Below are positions 14,605 through 24,029 of a stretch of DNA of 64,000 nt, piece after piece (within the stretch, counting starts at the first letter, position 1; each line of letters opens with the position of its first letter). The notes below the pieces were generated by a model that saw only the letters and a program-made list of their open reading frames with translations, was not told the DNA's origin and searched no databases. The stretch is from Colwellia sp. (GTDB lineage Bacteria; Pseudomonadota; Gammaproteobacteria; Enterobacterales; Alteromonadaceae), in assembly GCA_013215655.1 (NCBI GenBank), contig JABSOX010000001.1, positions 1-64,000 on the forward strand. The letters are read 5' to 3'. The translations under genes and the position numbers were made by a program.

Positions 14605-17010
14605 CTAGTAGCTATGTAAAGTTAAGGTATATTTCGTTTCTCCAGGTAAAAAAGACGAAGCTTTTCCTTGTTCCCAATCCTTGTGTCCCAAACTATAATA
14701 AGGACTCCATGGATGTCCAGCTTGACTGGTTGGCATATGCATAATGCCTGTTTCTTCATGTCCAGGAGAGACAATCATTCGTTGTGAAGCACCAAAGGCT
14801 GTACCTTGTATCCTTGGCATGTAACTATCGCCAGCGAGTTCTGATTTCGGCATGTCTAGCCAATGACCTATAAAAGGAACACCTTTACTAAGAGGATGTT
14901 GAATGTTTGAAATATTTTGTTTCCCCCAAGTCGCTTCGCTAAGAGGATATTCTGAAGTCATATCAGTAATAGTATTTTCTAAGGCGTGTTCAAAAAGTAT
15001 TGGCCAATCTTCCTTTTTTAATCCGGTAAAATTACTTGGCTGGTTATTGATCAATTGCCACAATGGTGTTTCAATTTGATGCCTAATCGTATGAAATGAA
15101 TAACTTTGATCAAAAGTATTTAAGGCCTCATTAATCTGTTCAAAAACACTATCCCTTAGATTAAGTCTAAAATTTCGTACAACAGCATAGGCAACTGAAT
15201 CTGTTGATGCCTTTAACTGTTCTACATTGACGATATCATAAACCTTTTGCCATTGAGGATTGAGTGCAATTGCCGAGTTTGTTAATACTTTCTTTAATAA
15301 GAATTTTTGCCAACGTTGTAAAAAGATCGCTTCATCGTCAAGGGCAATTGCCAGTAAGTCCTTTTCGTTGAAAGATGATTTTGCAAATAATTTATCTTTA
15401 ATTTGTTGTGAGCGAGCCCCCAAGGCATAACCACCATTGCCAAGTTGTTGATACATTTTACCACCAACAACACGTGAGTTTGCCGTCCATAAGCGTTGTT
15501 TTGCAGGGTTCTTTATTCTGGGGTATTCAGCTGGAGATAAGTAACCTTGCCAGCCATTTTTACCGCTCGCCCAGCTTGTCGGAAGATCGCCTACTTCACC
15601 TTTTTTTCGAGGGATAGCGCCCATAATCGTCCAACCGATGTTTCCTGCGTGGTCACCAATGACCATATTTTGTGCTGGTATTCCTGATTTTGCAGCAATT
15701 ACGAAAGCTTCGTCTACTGAAGTTGTTAATTCTAGGTTTACACTATATAAATTAACCGCTTCATTATCATGGGCAACCCAGCGATAAGCTAATAAAGGTG
15801 CATTATCCCTAGCGTTAATAACGGGCCCCCAAATAGTTTCTTTAATGGTTACTTCAATGGCGTCTTGCCCTTTTATTGCGATAATTTGTTTGTGTTCGGT
15901 AAAGGGGATGTAGCCATTTGGGGTTAAGTATTCGCTGTTATCTTGATTTGTCTCAAGCGCAATAACATCACTCCAATCCCCATAACTATTAGTAAAGCCC
16001 CAAGCTATTTTAGTATTACTACCAATAATGATATTAGGAGTACCGGGTAACGTTAATCCAGTTACTTTTATGATAGTGTTATTTAAATCGAAATATTCAA
16101 ATGAAGCTCTAAACCAAGTATTGGGCACTCGTATACCAAGATGCATATCGTTAGCAATTATTGCTGCGCCTGTTTGACTCATATTACCTGAAACCGCCCA
16201 ATTATTTGAACCCGGTAATTGTTCATTTTGTTGCTTGGTTACTATAGAAATGGGTAAAGGTGCATAGGTATTATTAGGTTCAATAGCTTCAGATGATATT
16301 GGTAACCATGGTAATGAAGGCATTGGTGATGGAGAGTTAACTGTGTCATCAATTGCAGCGTCCCAAATACTTCCTTTGGGATTTAAAAAAGATAGGATGT
16401 CATCGCCGTATAATGCTTTGATTGCACCAAGAGTACGCTCTCTCTCTCCTTGGTTATATTGCAAGTCAATATACATGCTAAATACCGATAAAATGGTATC
16501 TTCTTCTTGCCACTCCACGGGCTCTTGTTGAAGTATTAGGTATTCAAATGGCGCCGCATTAAGGTGATCTAAGCCTTGATTCACGCCACGTGTATAGGCT
16601 TTTAATAACGCAAATTGCTCTTTAGGTAATTGATTAACAATCTTTCTCGCTCGATCTCGAAAACGATGTAGCCGGATCGTTTTGTCATAATCTAAAGCAA
16701 GTTCACCAAATAAACTGGATAACTCTCCCGCGGCATTTCTCCTTAATAAGTCCATCTGAAAAAAACGTTCTTGGGCATGTATAAAGCCGGTGGCTATGGC
16801 AATATCTTGACGAGTTTTTGCTTTAATGGTGGGAATACCTTGAATATCTCTGTCGACAATGACCGTTGCTGATAAGCCGAATAATGATTTTTTACCATCA
16901 AGTATGGGCAGAGCGCTAAATATTTTGCTATATATCCAAGTTGTCAAGGTTGCTACAACGAATATAAAGATAAGAATAAAACCGACAAAAATGTTTTTAG
17001 TATTTTTCAT
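14605..17010 (-). CDS. Penicillin acylase family N-terminal-nucleophile hydrolase
   Basis: The 801-residue precursor has an N-terminal hydrophobic anchor or signal (about 7-29). The family is cleaved into alpha and beta chains, and the beta chain starts at the catalytic Ser. Here that is Ser268 in LPGSNNWAVSG, followed by AIIANDMHLGI. The alpha-chain motif GFIHAQERFFQMDLLRR (75-91) is intact. Members hydrolyse amide bonds of penicillins, acyl-homoserine lactones or other acyl compounds; the substrate cannot be told from sequence. The protein is full length and likely periplasmic. An AHL acylase role is possible but unproven. Confidence 0.9.
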   Translation of the reverse strand: MKNTKNIFVGFILIFIFVVATLTTWIYSKIFSALPILDGKKSLFGLSATVIVDRDIQGIPTIKAKTRQDIAIATGFIHAQERFFQMDLLRRNAAGELSSLFGELALDYDKTIRLHRFRDRARKIVNQLPKEQFALLKAYTRGVNQGLDHLNAAPFEYLILQQEPVEWQEEDTILSVFSMYIDLQYNQGERERTLGAIKALYGDDILSFLNPKGSIWDAAIDDTVNSPSPMPSLPWLPISSEAIEPNNTYAPLPISIVTKQQNEQLPGSNNWAVSGNMSQTGAAIIANDMHLGIRVPNTWFRASFEYFDLNNTIIKVTGLTLPGTPNIIIGSNTKIAWGFTNSYGDWSDVIALETNQDNSEYLTPNGYIPFTEHKQIIAIKGQDAIEVTIKETIWGPVINARDNAPLLAYRWVAHDNEAVNLYSVNLELTTSVDEAFVIAAKSGIPAQNMVIGDHAGNIGWTIMGAIPRKKGEVGDLPTSWASGKNGWQGYLSPAEYPRIKNPAKQRLWTANSRVVGGKMYQQLGNGGYALGARSQQIKDKLFAKSSFNEKDLLAIALDDEAIFLQRWQKFLLKKVLTNSAIALNPQWQKVYDIVNVEQLKASTDSVAYAVVRNFRLNLRDSVFEQINEALNTFDQSYSFHTIRHQIETPLWQLINNQPSNFTGLKKEDWPILFEHALENTITDMTSEYPLSEATWGKQNISNIQHPLSKGVPFIGHWLDMPKSELAGDSYMPRIQGTAFGASQRMIVSPGHEETGIMHMPTSQAGHPWSPYYSLGHKDWEQGKASSFLPGETKYTLTLHSY

Positions 17011-17292
17011 TAAATTAACTTAATAGAAATTAAATTTTGATACAAATTATCTTCTATTCAGGTTACCTTAAAAGATAAAAGCTAGCCATATGAATACCGT
17101 AAAAAAATACAATTTTGGAAAGTATATAAACTAAAGGGATCTGTGAAAGGTTTCTTTTGTAAAGATTTCTATTATTTTATTAAAAAAGTCGTTTCTTTAG
17201 TGGTGTAATGTAATAACATTGCTGTAGTTAATATACTATTTAAAAAGCAGTTGTTTAAATAAATATCAAATTCAAATAAAGTAGAAAGTAAA

Positions 17293-17652
17293 ATGATAGA
17301 AGAAAATTCGCGGTATATTAAAATAGATGACTGGATATTTGAAATTAAGACCGTTAGAGCATTAAAAGTTGATAAGTATGGTGAACCTTATAGTGCAATT
17401 GCCAATTGTAATATTAATGGTGATACCATGTATGTCGATGGGCTTTTAACAAAAGAAGAAACGGAATTCACCAAAGAAGATGTTGCAGCATTCCAAAAGT
17501 TTTGCGAAAAAATGGGGATTGAAAGTTGTTCATATCACCGTTACCAAAATGGTCAATCGATAAATAAAGAATTTAAAGTGGCTGAGCTTGATAAAGTAAC
17601 TAAAAAGAAAGAATCACCTAATGTAGAAGCACCCATACGTCTCGTTAAATAA
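17293..17652 (+). CDS. Uncharacterised 119-residue cytoplasmic protein
   Basis: I do not recognise the family. There is no signal or membrane segment. The first 80 residues look like a compact alpha/beta domain (YIKIDDWIFEIKTVRALKVD, then CNINGDTMYVDGLL, then a helix with KEDVAAFQKFCEKMGI). The tail is Lys-rich and probably disordered. It stands alone, 95 bases upstream of csdA, with a promoter region of 280 bases before it. The start ATG 17293 has GTAGAAAG upstream. Codon use resembles its neighbours, so I take it as a real gene. Confidence 0.7.
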   Translation: MIEENSRYIKIDDWIFEIKTVRALKVDKYGEPYSAIANCNINGDTMYVDGLLTKEETEFTKEDVAAFQKFCEKMGIESCSYHRYQNGQSINKEFKVAELDKVTKKKESPNVEAPIRLVK

Positions 17653-17747
17653 TTCCACTTTCATTAATTTTTACAATTGAACGTTTGCCAAAAATTTCTT
17701 CCGTGTTAGCTTGGTATGATCAAAGACACCAATGAAAATGACTAATA

Positions 17748-18989
17748 ATGGCAACCACAAGTGCATGGAAACATGACTTTCCTATTTTTTCTGCAAATGC
17801 TCATCCTAAGCTTTGTTATTTAGATAGTGCAGCAACGTGTCTAACACCTAAACATGTTGCAGATGCTATGTATCATTATCAATGTTACTCCCATGCTAAT
17901 AGCCATAAGGGCTTATATCAATTAAGTGCCAATGCTACTGAATTAGTTGAAAAAGGCCGGAACAAAGTTGCAGAGTTCCTTAATGCGCCAACACAAAGTG
18001 AGCTAGTTTTTACGTCGGGTACAACAGAAAGTATTAATATTGTTGCAAATTGCTTTGTGGCACCCAAAATGAACCGCGATGCCAATATTGTTATTAGTAG
18101 TGCCGAACATCATGCGAATTTATTACCATGGCAAGAAATATGTCGATTACACGATGCAGAGTTGCGTATTGCGCCACTAACACTTAGTGGTATTATTGAT
18201 ACTAAAGCGTTAGATTTATTACTTGATAATAATACCCTTATTGTTGCCATTTCTCATGTTTCTAATGTCTTAGGTTTTATTAATCCGGTTGCTGAAATTT
18301 GCCAGTTAGCGCACAAAAAAGGTATTGCGGTTTTAATTGACGGCGCGCAAGCGGTTGCGCATGGCAATGTAAACATAGCTGAAATAGGTTGTGATTTTTA
18401 TACTTTTTCTGCTCATAAACTTTATGGTCCCACTGGCTGTGGCGTGTTATATGCTAAAGGCGACCATTTATCTCATATGCCTCCTTATATCTTGGGTGGC
18501 GGTATTATTAATAAAGTGACTTTTCAAGAAGCCGAATATATAAATTCACCTCTTAAATTTGAACCGGGTTCACATAATGTCGTTGGCATTGTAGGTTTGG
18601 TTGAAGCTATTGATTATTTAAATGATATTTCATGGTTTGATATTACACGGCACATATCTGACCTCAGTACTTACTTGGTTGATAAGCTTGCCGATCTTGA
18701 TTTTGTTAAGCCTCTTCTTAAGCATAATTGTAATGTGCAGTCGCTACCTTCTTTGGTTTCTTTTCAGCTAGAAGGTGTTCATGCACACGATGTTGCAAGT
18801 TTATTAGATAGCGAAAATATTGCCGTTAGAGCCGGTCATCATTGTGCACAACCTTTACATCAAATGTTTGGGGTTCATTCTTCTATTCGTTCATCTCTAG
18901 GTTTGTATAATAGTTATCAAGATATTGATCGTTTAGTTATTGCTTTAAATAATGCCTATCAATTATTCGCAATTCGAGAACTTGAATGA
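17748..18989 (+). CDS. csdA: Cysteine desulfurase, SufS/CsdA group
   Basis: A PLP enzyme (413 residues) that takes sulfur from cysteine as a protein persulfide. The PLP lysine is Lys224 in FSAHKLYGPTG, and the persulfide Cys is Cys366 in RAGHHCAQPLHQ. The RxGHHCA loop places it in the class II SufS/CsdA group and not with IscS. Its stop overlaps the next start by four bases (ATGA). The partner is a SufU-like scaffold, where enterobacterial csdA has csdE, and xdhC and mocA follow. That suggests sulfur may go to a molybdenum cofactor as well as, or in place of, Fe-S clusters. Confidence 0.92.
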   Translation: MATTSAWKHDFPIFSANAHPKLCYLDSAATCLTPKHVADAMYHYQCYSHANSHKGLYQLSANATELVEKGRNKVAEFLNAPTQSELVFTSGTTESINIVANCFVAPKMNRDANIVISSAEHHANLLPWQEICRLHDAELRIAPLTLSGIIDTKALDLLLDNNTLIVAISHVSNVLGFINPVAEICQLAHKKGIAVLIDGAQAVAHGNVNIAEIGCDFYTFSAHKLYGPTGCGVLYAKGDHLSHMPPYILGGGIINKVTFQEAEYINSPLKFEPGSHNVVGIVGLVEAIDYLNDISWFDITRHISDLSTYLVDKLADLDFVKPLLKHNCNVQSLPSLVSFQLEGVHAHDVASLLDSENIAVRAGHHCAQPLHQMFGVHSSIRSSLGLYNSYQDIDRLVIALNNAYQLFAIRELE

Positions 18990-19426
18990 ATACAACTGCG
19001 GGCCTTTATCAAAAAGTATTGCTTGAGCATCATAAAAATCCGTTAGGATTTCACAATAAAATTGCTATAACACATTCTGCCACTGGTGCTAATGTGGTTT
19101 GTGGAGATGAAATCACCGTTGAAGTGAATATTACGGCGGGTAAAGTTCAAGAATTAGCTTTTTTAGGAGATAGCTGTGCGATATGTCGCGCCTCCGCATC
19201 AATGATGTGTCAGCACTTATTACATCAACCTCTTAGCCAAATTGCTAATCTCATTAAAGTTCCGATGGATTTGATCAAAGGTGAGTATACGGCGGCAGTT
19301 AATAGTGCAGAATGTTTTTCATCGTTAGCTGTCATTAAACAATATCCGGTTAGGATGCAATGTGCATTGCTACCTTGGCAAACGTTTATTAGTGCAATAA
19401 ATAACAAGAATGAACAACGTGGTTAA
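18986..19426 (+). CDS. SufU/IscU-like scaffold or sulfurtransfer protein
   Basis: The 146-residue protein belongs to the SUF-system NifU (SufU) family. It opens with LYQKVLLEHHKNP, typical of SufU, and has the three conserved Cys plus Asp: Cys39 and Asp41 (VVCGDEI), Cys64 (GDSCAICRASASMM) and Cys126 (VRMQCALLPW). In Firmicutes SufU is a zinc-dependent sulfurtransferase that takes sulfur from SufS. It overlaps csdA, so the pair is very likely a functional desulfurase-acceptor unit. The usual gammaproteobacterial partner, a SufE/CsdE protein, is absent here. Confidence 0.88.
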   Translation: MNTTAGLYQKVLLEHHKNPLGFHNKIAITHSATGANVVCGDEITVEVNITAGKVQELAFLGDSCAICRASASMMCQHLLHQPLSQIANLIKVPMDLIKGEYTAAVNSAECFSSLAVIKQYPVRMQCALLPWQTFISAINNKNEQRG

Positions 19427-19448
19427 GAATTAGCAAAGAGATAAATTC

Positions 19449-20474
19449 ATGCAAGAAAATTGGTTACAAATAACCGCTGCTTTTACAGCAAGTAAGTCTT
19501 ATGTTTTGGCAACCATTGTTGCGACTAGGGGCTCGACTTATCGAAAAATAGGCACATTAATGTTGATTGATGAGCATGGCGAATGTACGGGCTTATTAAG
19601 TGGTGGCTGTTTAGAAGCCGATATTAGTTTACATGCTAAAGAGGTGCTTTCAACAGGAAAAACGAAAATACTGACTTACGACTTTAGCTCTGATGATAAT
19701 TTATTATGGGGGTTAGGCCTTGGGTGTGATGGTGCGATAGAGTTATTGTTACAACCATTGTTACCTGCAAATAACCACTTAGAATTTACTTTGTTATTAG
19801 ATGCATTATCAGCTAGAAAAACGGGCTATTATTTACAAGATATAAGTACTGAAAAAACGCCTCATGCAAAGTTTATTGAACAACAATTAACAGACAATTT
19901 ATTTAATGATAAAAGTCTGCGTGGTTCACTTTTAGCGAAAAATGATCAAATTGTCATTCCAATATTACCTTCTTTATCCGTACTGATATGTGGAGCAGGC
20001 CCCGATGTTGTTCCGGTAGTAAATATTATCAATCAGCTTGGTTGGCAAGCAACGTTATGGGACCATCGACCTGCATATTTAGAGCAAAGTGAATTTAATC
20101 TTTGTTATAAAAAAAGGAAAGTCAGAGCTGAAAATACGGAGCCAAAAGAATATAGTGATTTTGATGCTGTGGTGGTGATGACTCATAATATTGATTCTGA
20201 CGCGATTTATTTATCCAAAGCATTATCGGCTAACGTAAATTACATTGGCTTATTAGGACCTGCGGGTCGACGCGATAAACTATTAAAAGAAAATAAACTT
20301 ACCTTTGAGCAAGTTCAAGGGCAGGTGTATGGGCCGATAGGTCTAGATCTTGGTGGCCGAAGTCCGCAAGCCATTGCTTTATCAATTACCGCACAAATTC
20401 AACAACAACTCAGTAAACAATATGCTCAAGAGCAATATCGAGCGTGGCGTCAAATATCGCCTGAACAGTGTTGA
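19449..20474 (+). CDS. xdhC: XdhC/CoxI family molybdenum-enzyme maturation protein
   Basis: XdhC proteins bind the molybdenum cofactor, help its sulfuration and insert it into xanthine dehydrogenase-type enzymes. The 341-residue protein has the N-terminal XdhC_CoxI domain (VATRGSTYRKIGTLMLI, then LLSGGCLEADI near residue 50) and a C-terminal Rossmann-like domain (VLICGAGPDVVPVV, then YIGLLGPAGRRDKL and GLDLGGRSPQAIALS). It lies 22 bases after the SufU-like gene and 26 before mocA. The target molybdenum hydroxylase is not in the window. Confidence 0.9.
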   Translation: MQENWLQITAAFTASKSYVLATIVATRGSTYRKIGTLMLIDEHGECTGLLSGGCLEADISLHAKEVLSTGKTKILTYDFSSDDNLLWGLGLGCDGAIELLLQPLLPANNHLEFTLLLDALSARKTGYYLQDISTEKTPHAKFIEQQLTDNLFNDKSLRGSLLAKNDQIVIPILPSLSVLICGAGPDVVPVVNIINQLGWQATLWDHRPAYLEQSEFNLCYKKRKVRAENTEPKEYSDFDAVVVMTHNIDSDAIYLSKALSANVNYIGLLGPAGRRDKLLKENKLTFEQVQGQVYGPIGLDLGGRSPQAIALSITAQIQQQLSKQYAQEQYRAWRQISPEQC

Positions 20475-20500
20475 AAGCCACTTAACTTAATGGAATTGGT

Positions 20501-21154
20501 ATGACTATTCATCCAGAAGTTACTAGTAAAGAATTCGACAAAAAACTAAATACAGAATTCAATGAAAAACTTGCGGTCATCATTTTAGCTGCAGGTTCTT
20601 CTTCTCGTTTAGGACAGTCAAAACAATTAATTGAAATTAATGGTCAAAGTTTATTAGAACGTCAATGTGACTTGGCATTATCAGTCACAAAAAATGTTTA
20701 TTGTGTATTAGGATGTGCAATACACATTCATCAACAAGTTATCAAAAACAAGCCCGTTGATGTTGTTATTAATGAAAAATGGCAACAAGGGATGTCAACG
20801 TCTATTGCGGCAGGCGTGAGGGTACTACCTGATCATATTGACAGCGTAATGATCCTTTTAGTTGATCAATGGCAGCTCAATGTTGGTCATATTGAAAGGC
20901 TCATAGAACTGTGGCGAAAAACACCTGAAAACATTATTGTGGCAAGTCGCTGCTATCGTGAAAAATTAAAGCAAGGCCCTCCGGTTATTTTTCCTAAGAA
21001 ATATTTTACTCAATTAACTCAATTAACAGGTGAACTAGGGGCTAAACCTATATTAACCAAACATTCTAAAAGTATTCAACGCATTGAAATGTCAGACGCT
21101 TTTATTGATCTTGATACCCCAGAACAACTTACTATGCTACAAGCGTCTTTATAA
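20501..21154 (+). CDS. mocA: MobA-like nucleotidyltransferase (MocA type)
   Basis: The 217-residue protein has the nucleotide-binding motif LAAGSSSRLGQSKQ (about 31-44), the metal-site region LLVDQWQ (the family usually has DQP), GPPVIFP, GELGAKPIL and the C-terminal DLDTPEQL. MocA makes molybdopterin cytosine dinucleotide, the cofactor form of many bacterial molybdenum hydroxylases. Its place after xdhC supports that role over MobA. The Trp after DQ is unusual. Its stop is followed by the yaiL promoter region, so it probably ends the csdA operon. Confidence 0.85.
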   Translation: MTIHPEVTSKEFDKKLNTEFNEKLAVIILAAGSSSRLGQSKQLIEINGQSLLERQCDLALSVTKNVYCVLGCAIHIHQQVIKNKPVDVVINEKWQQGMSTSIAAGVRVLPDHIDSVMILLVDQWQLNVGHIERLIELWRKTPENIIVASRCYREKLKQGPPVIFPKKYFTQLTQLTGELGAKPILTKHSKSIQRIEMSDAFIDLDTPEQLTMLQASL

Positions 21155-21229
21155 GCTCTTTAAAATTTCAGAAAAACTGTTAAAATGCCGCACTATTTAT
21201 AGTGCTAACGTAATTTTACAGGGTAACAA

Positions 21230-21781
21230 ATGGCGTCATTACAAGAGCAATTATTAAAAGCTGGCTTAACTACCAAACAAAAAGCACGTCAAGCCAATAC
21301 CGATACACGTAAACAAAACAAACAAAAACGTAGTGGTGTTGCACATGGGGCAAGCCTACAAGAGCAAGTTAAACAAGATCTAAAAGTGAGCAAACAAGAG
21401 AAGTTTGCAAAAGATTTGGCTTTAAATGCGGATAAAAAGCAAGAGCTTGCTGAAAAAGAACAACATTTACGTATGCAACAAATACTGCAAAGTCACCAAA
21501 TCAAAAATGTTAATGGTGAAAGTGAATATAATTATACTTTTGCTAATAAAATTAAAAAGTTATTTGTGGACGCCATTACCCATAAAGCGCTTGTTAATGG
21601 TCGATTAGCATTATGTGGCTTGGACGATGTTACCTATATAGTTACTACGGAAACCGCAGGTAAGCTGGCTTTATTGAGTGATAGTGTGGTACTTGTTCAA
21701 AATGACAAAGTTATCACTGAGGATACTGATGAAGATGATCCTTATGCTGATTTTCAAATACCAGATGACATGATGTGGTAA
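21230..21781 (+). CDS. yaiL: YaiL-like protein (DUF2058)
   Basis: The 183-residue cytoplasmic protein has the family signature MASLQEQLLKAGLTTKQKA, a charged helical middle (coiled coil, about 50-95) and a C-terminal beta domain ending in an acidic tail (EDTDEDDPYADF). DUF2058 proteins, such as E. coli YaiL, have been called nucleoprotein or polynucleotide-associated but have no established function. GTTAAAATG upstream looks like a -10 region, and a GCACTA/TAGTGC palindrome lies in the leader. A CAGCCTGT/ACAGGCTG hairpin without a T-tract follows the gene (21805-21831). Confidence 0.88.
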   Translation: MASLQEQLLKAGLTTKQKARQANTDTRKQNKQKRSGVAHGASLQEQVKQDLKVSKQEKFAKDLALNADKKQELAEKEQHLRMQQILQSHQIKNVNGESEYNYTFANKIKKLFVDAITHKALVNGRLALCGLDDVTYIVTTETAGKLALLSDSVVLVQNDKVITEDTDEDDPYADFQIPDDMMW

Positions 21782-21865
21782 TAAGAATTATCTAAAAAGT
21801 AGTACAGCCTGTCTTTTGATATTACAGGCTGATGTATGTTTAATTAAAGTTGAGAAAATATAGAG

Positions 21866-22228
21866 ATGTTTATTATTCGTTGGGTTATTGGTCGTATTAT
21901 TTTATTCTTTGATTTTATCTTTTCACCAAGTTCACCAAAAAGAGATGAAAAGATCCAAGCGGAAATAGACAGTAATACTGCCCATTTAAATTTGTATCAA
22001 TTACCTGCATGTCCATTTTGTGTGAAAGTACGTCGTTCATTGAAACGCGATGGTTTAAATATTAAATTACGTAATATCAATCAAAATGAAAGTTATCGTG
22101 AAGAACTTATTCGTGAAGGCGGTAAACGTACTGTTCCTTGTTTACGTATCGAAAATACAAATGAACCCGTAAAGTGGTTATATGAATCAAATGAGATTGT
22201 AAATTATTTACAGCAGTTTGCTCGGTAG
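21866..22228 (+). CDS. Membrane-anchored glutaredoxin-like protein
   Basis: The 120-residue protein has an N-terminal hydrophobic helix (about 3-20) and then a glutaredoxin fold with a dithiol active site, Cys49-Pro-Phe-Cys52 (LPACPFCVKV). The conserved TVPCL segment and the final helix (LYESNEIVNYL) resemble the N-terminal domain of glutathione transferases. With the anchor, the Grx domain probably faces the cytoplasm. A strong terminator follows 50 bases after the stop. Confidence 0.85.
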   Translation: MFIIRWVIGRIILFFDFIFSPSSPKRDEKIQAEIDSNTAHLNLYQLPACPFCVKVRRSLKRDGLNIKLRNINQNESYREELIREGGKRTVPCLRIENTNEPVKWLYESNEIVNYLQQFAR

Positions 22229-22278
22229 ATTTTTGAGGATACCGATAAGACTTGTCATATTGTATAGATAAAAATATA

Positions 22279-22311
22279 AACGCGTATTTGTTGCTCAAAT
22301 ACGCGTTTTTT
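22279..22311 (+). terminator. Intrinsic terminator after the glutaredoxin-like gene
   Basis: A 12-bp perfect stem, AACGCGTATTTG with CAAATACGCGTT, around TTGCT is followed by T-rich sequence. No AGGA hairpin follows. Confidence 0.92.
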
Positions 22312-22413
22312 CTTTTTAAAGTTAACAAAAGTATCACAGACGAAATTAATTGTGCTGAGCTGCTATCTTATGTTTATACCTTAAGTCGTAAATATTAAAT
22401 AAGGAGTTGTGTG

Positions 22414-23421
22414 ATGCTAATTAAAAAACCAAAGTCTTATGAATTAAAAGAAAACAAAGTAACAGACGAAAAAATCTATCAAGATCGACGTTCACTGTTA
22501 AAAAAAATGGGCTACTTGGGCGCAGGAACTTTGCTTTCATCTTCAGCTCAAGCAGGTGTTTTTGATTTGTTTTCAAAGGATGAGGCTAAGACTTTTTCAA
22601 CTAAATCACTGACCTTTGCTCAAGATAAGAATCGTGATGAACAAATACTTACCCCTGAAAATAAAGTCAATTCACATAATAATTTTTATGAATTTGGTAC
22701 TAAAAAAAGTCAGCCTTTGGAACTATCACAAGGATTTAAAGTTGATCCCTGGCAACTAACTATTTCAGGTGAAGTGGATAAACCGTTTACCTTAAGTTAC
22801 GATGAATTATTTAGTCAATTCCCCCTTGAAGAGCGTATTTATCGTTTACGCTGTGTTGAAGCTTGGTCGATGGTGATCCCTTGGTTAGGTTTTTCATTAG
22901 CACAGTTACTTAAAAAGGCGCAGCCAAATTCACGTGCAAAATATGTAGCTTTTGAAACCCTTTACGACCCTAAACAAATGCCTGGACAAAAAAGTAGACG
23001 TTTAGGAGGCGGTATTAAATACCCTTATGTTGAAGGTTTACGTATTGATGAAGCAATGAATCCATTAACGTTAATGAGTGTTGGTTTATATGGGAAAACC
23101 TTACCACCACAAAATGGCGCGCCTATTCGCTTAGTTGTACCGTGGAAATATGGCTTTAAAAGTATCAAATCTATTGTTGGAATTAAATTAGTGGAAAGAA
23201 TGCCGCCAACAACATGGAACAGGCTTGCCCCCAAAGAATATGGATTTTACGCAAATGTTAATCCGGAAGTTGACCATCCAAGGTGGAGTCAAGCAAGTGA
23301 ACGTAGAATTACCTCAGGTGGTTTATTTGCACGTAATCGTATCGAAACCCTACCTTTTAATGGTTATGGCGAACAAGTGGCTGATTTGTATAAAAACATG
23401 AACTTGCGGAAATATTATTAA
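22414..23421 (+). CDS. msrP: Methionine sulfoxide reductase catalytic subunit MsrP (YedY)
   Basis: MsrP is a periplasmic molybdoenzyme that repairs oxidised methionines in envelope proteins. The 335-residue precursor has a Tat signal ([10 protein letters not shown], then a hydrophobic stretch to about residue 48). The Mo-ligand Cys is about residue 147, in the conserved [14 protein letters not shown] chose ATG 22414, seven bases after AAGGAG, over the GTG one codon earlier, which is only four bases from it. The stop and the msrQ start share one base (TAATG), so the two are coupled. Confidence 0.95.
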   Translation: MLIKKPKSYELKENKVTDEKIYQDRRSLLKKMGYLGAGTLLSSSAQAGVFDLFSKDEAKTFSTKSLTFAQDKNRDEQILTPENKVNSHNNFYEFGTKKSQPLELSQGFKVDPWQLTISGEVDKPFTLSYDELFSQFPLEERIYRLRCVEAWSMVIPWLGFSLAQLLKKAQPNSRAKYVAFETLYDPKQMPGQKSRRLGGGIKYPYVEGLRIDEAMNPLTLMSVGLYGKTLPPQNGAPIRLVVPWKYGFKSIKSIVGIKLVERMPPTTWNRLAPKEYGFYANVNPEVDHPRWSQASERRITSGGLFARNRIETLPFNGYGEQVADLYKNMNLRKYY

Positions 23422-24029
23422 TGACACTGTCGGTATCATATAAGCTGTCAATAAAGGTAAAAACTAAGCTCTTAAAAGCTATTATCCATTTAACTAGTCT
23501 ATTACCGATATGTTTACTTTATCTTTCCGCTTTTAATGATGAATTGGGTGCCGATCCTGTTGAGGCCGTAATTCACTTTACCGGTATTGGCGCGTTTAAT
23601 TTACTATTACTCACTTTGTTGGTGACACCACTGGCCAAACAGTTTAAGCAAGGTTATCTGATGAAAGTGAGGCGCTTGTTAGGTTTATATGCTTTTACTT
23701 ACGCATTTTTTCATGTCTTAAATTTTATTGCCTTTGACTTACAGTTTAATTTAACTTTGTTATTTGATGAAGTAGTAAAGCGTCCATATATAACCATAGG
23801 GTTGATTGCGATATTGCTATTAACGGCTTTAGCAATAACTTCAATTAATTATTTTAAAAGGAAAATGGGCAAGTCTTGGCAAAAATTACACAATGCTATT
23901 TATCTGATTATTTTATTGGTTGGTATACATTTTTATTGGTCAGTGAAATCGGAAGTAATTGAACCAACAATCTATATTGTTATTAGTTTTGTTTTGTTAT
24001 ATTTACGTCGACGAAAGTTTACACTTTAA
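23421..24029 (+). CDS. msrQ: Heme-binding membrane subunit MsrQ (YedZ)
   Basis: MsrQ is the inner-membrane cytochrome b that supplies electrons from quinols to MsrP. The 202-residue protein has about six transmembrane helices. Conserved His residues are visible in VEAVIHFTGI, in YAFFHVLNF and in WQKLHNAIY, as expected for the ferric-reductase-like heme b fold. It directly follows msrP with a one-base overlap. Its 3' end overlaps the convergent diguanylate cyclase gene by 11 bases. Confidence 0.94.
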   Translation: MTLSVSYKLSIKVKTKLLKAIIHLTSLLPICLLYLSAFNDELGADPVEAVIHFTGIGAFNLLLLTLLVTPLAKQFKQGYLMKVRRLLGLYAFTYAFFHVLNFIAFDLQFNLTLLFDEVVKRPYITIGLIAILLLTALAITSINYFKRKMGKSWQKLHNAIYLIILLVGIHFYWSVKSEVIEPTIYIVISFVLLYLRRRKFTL

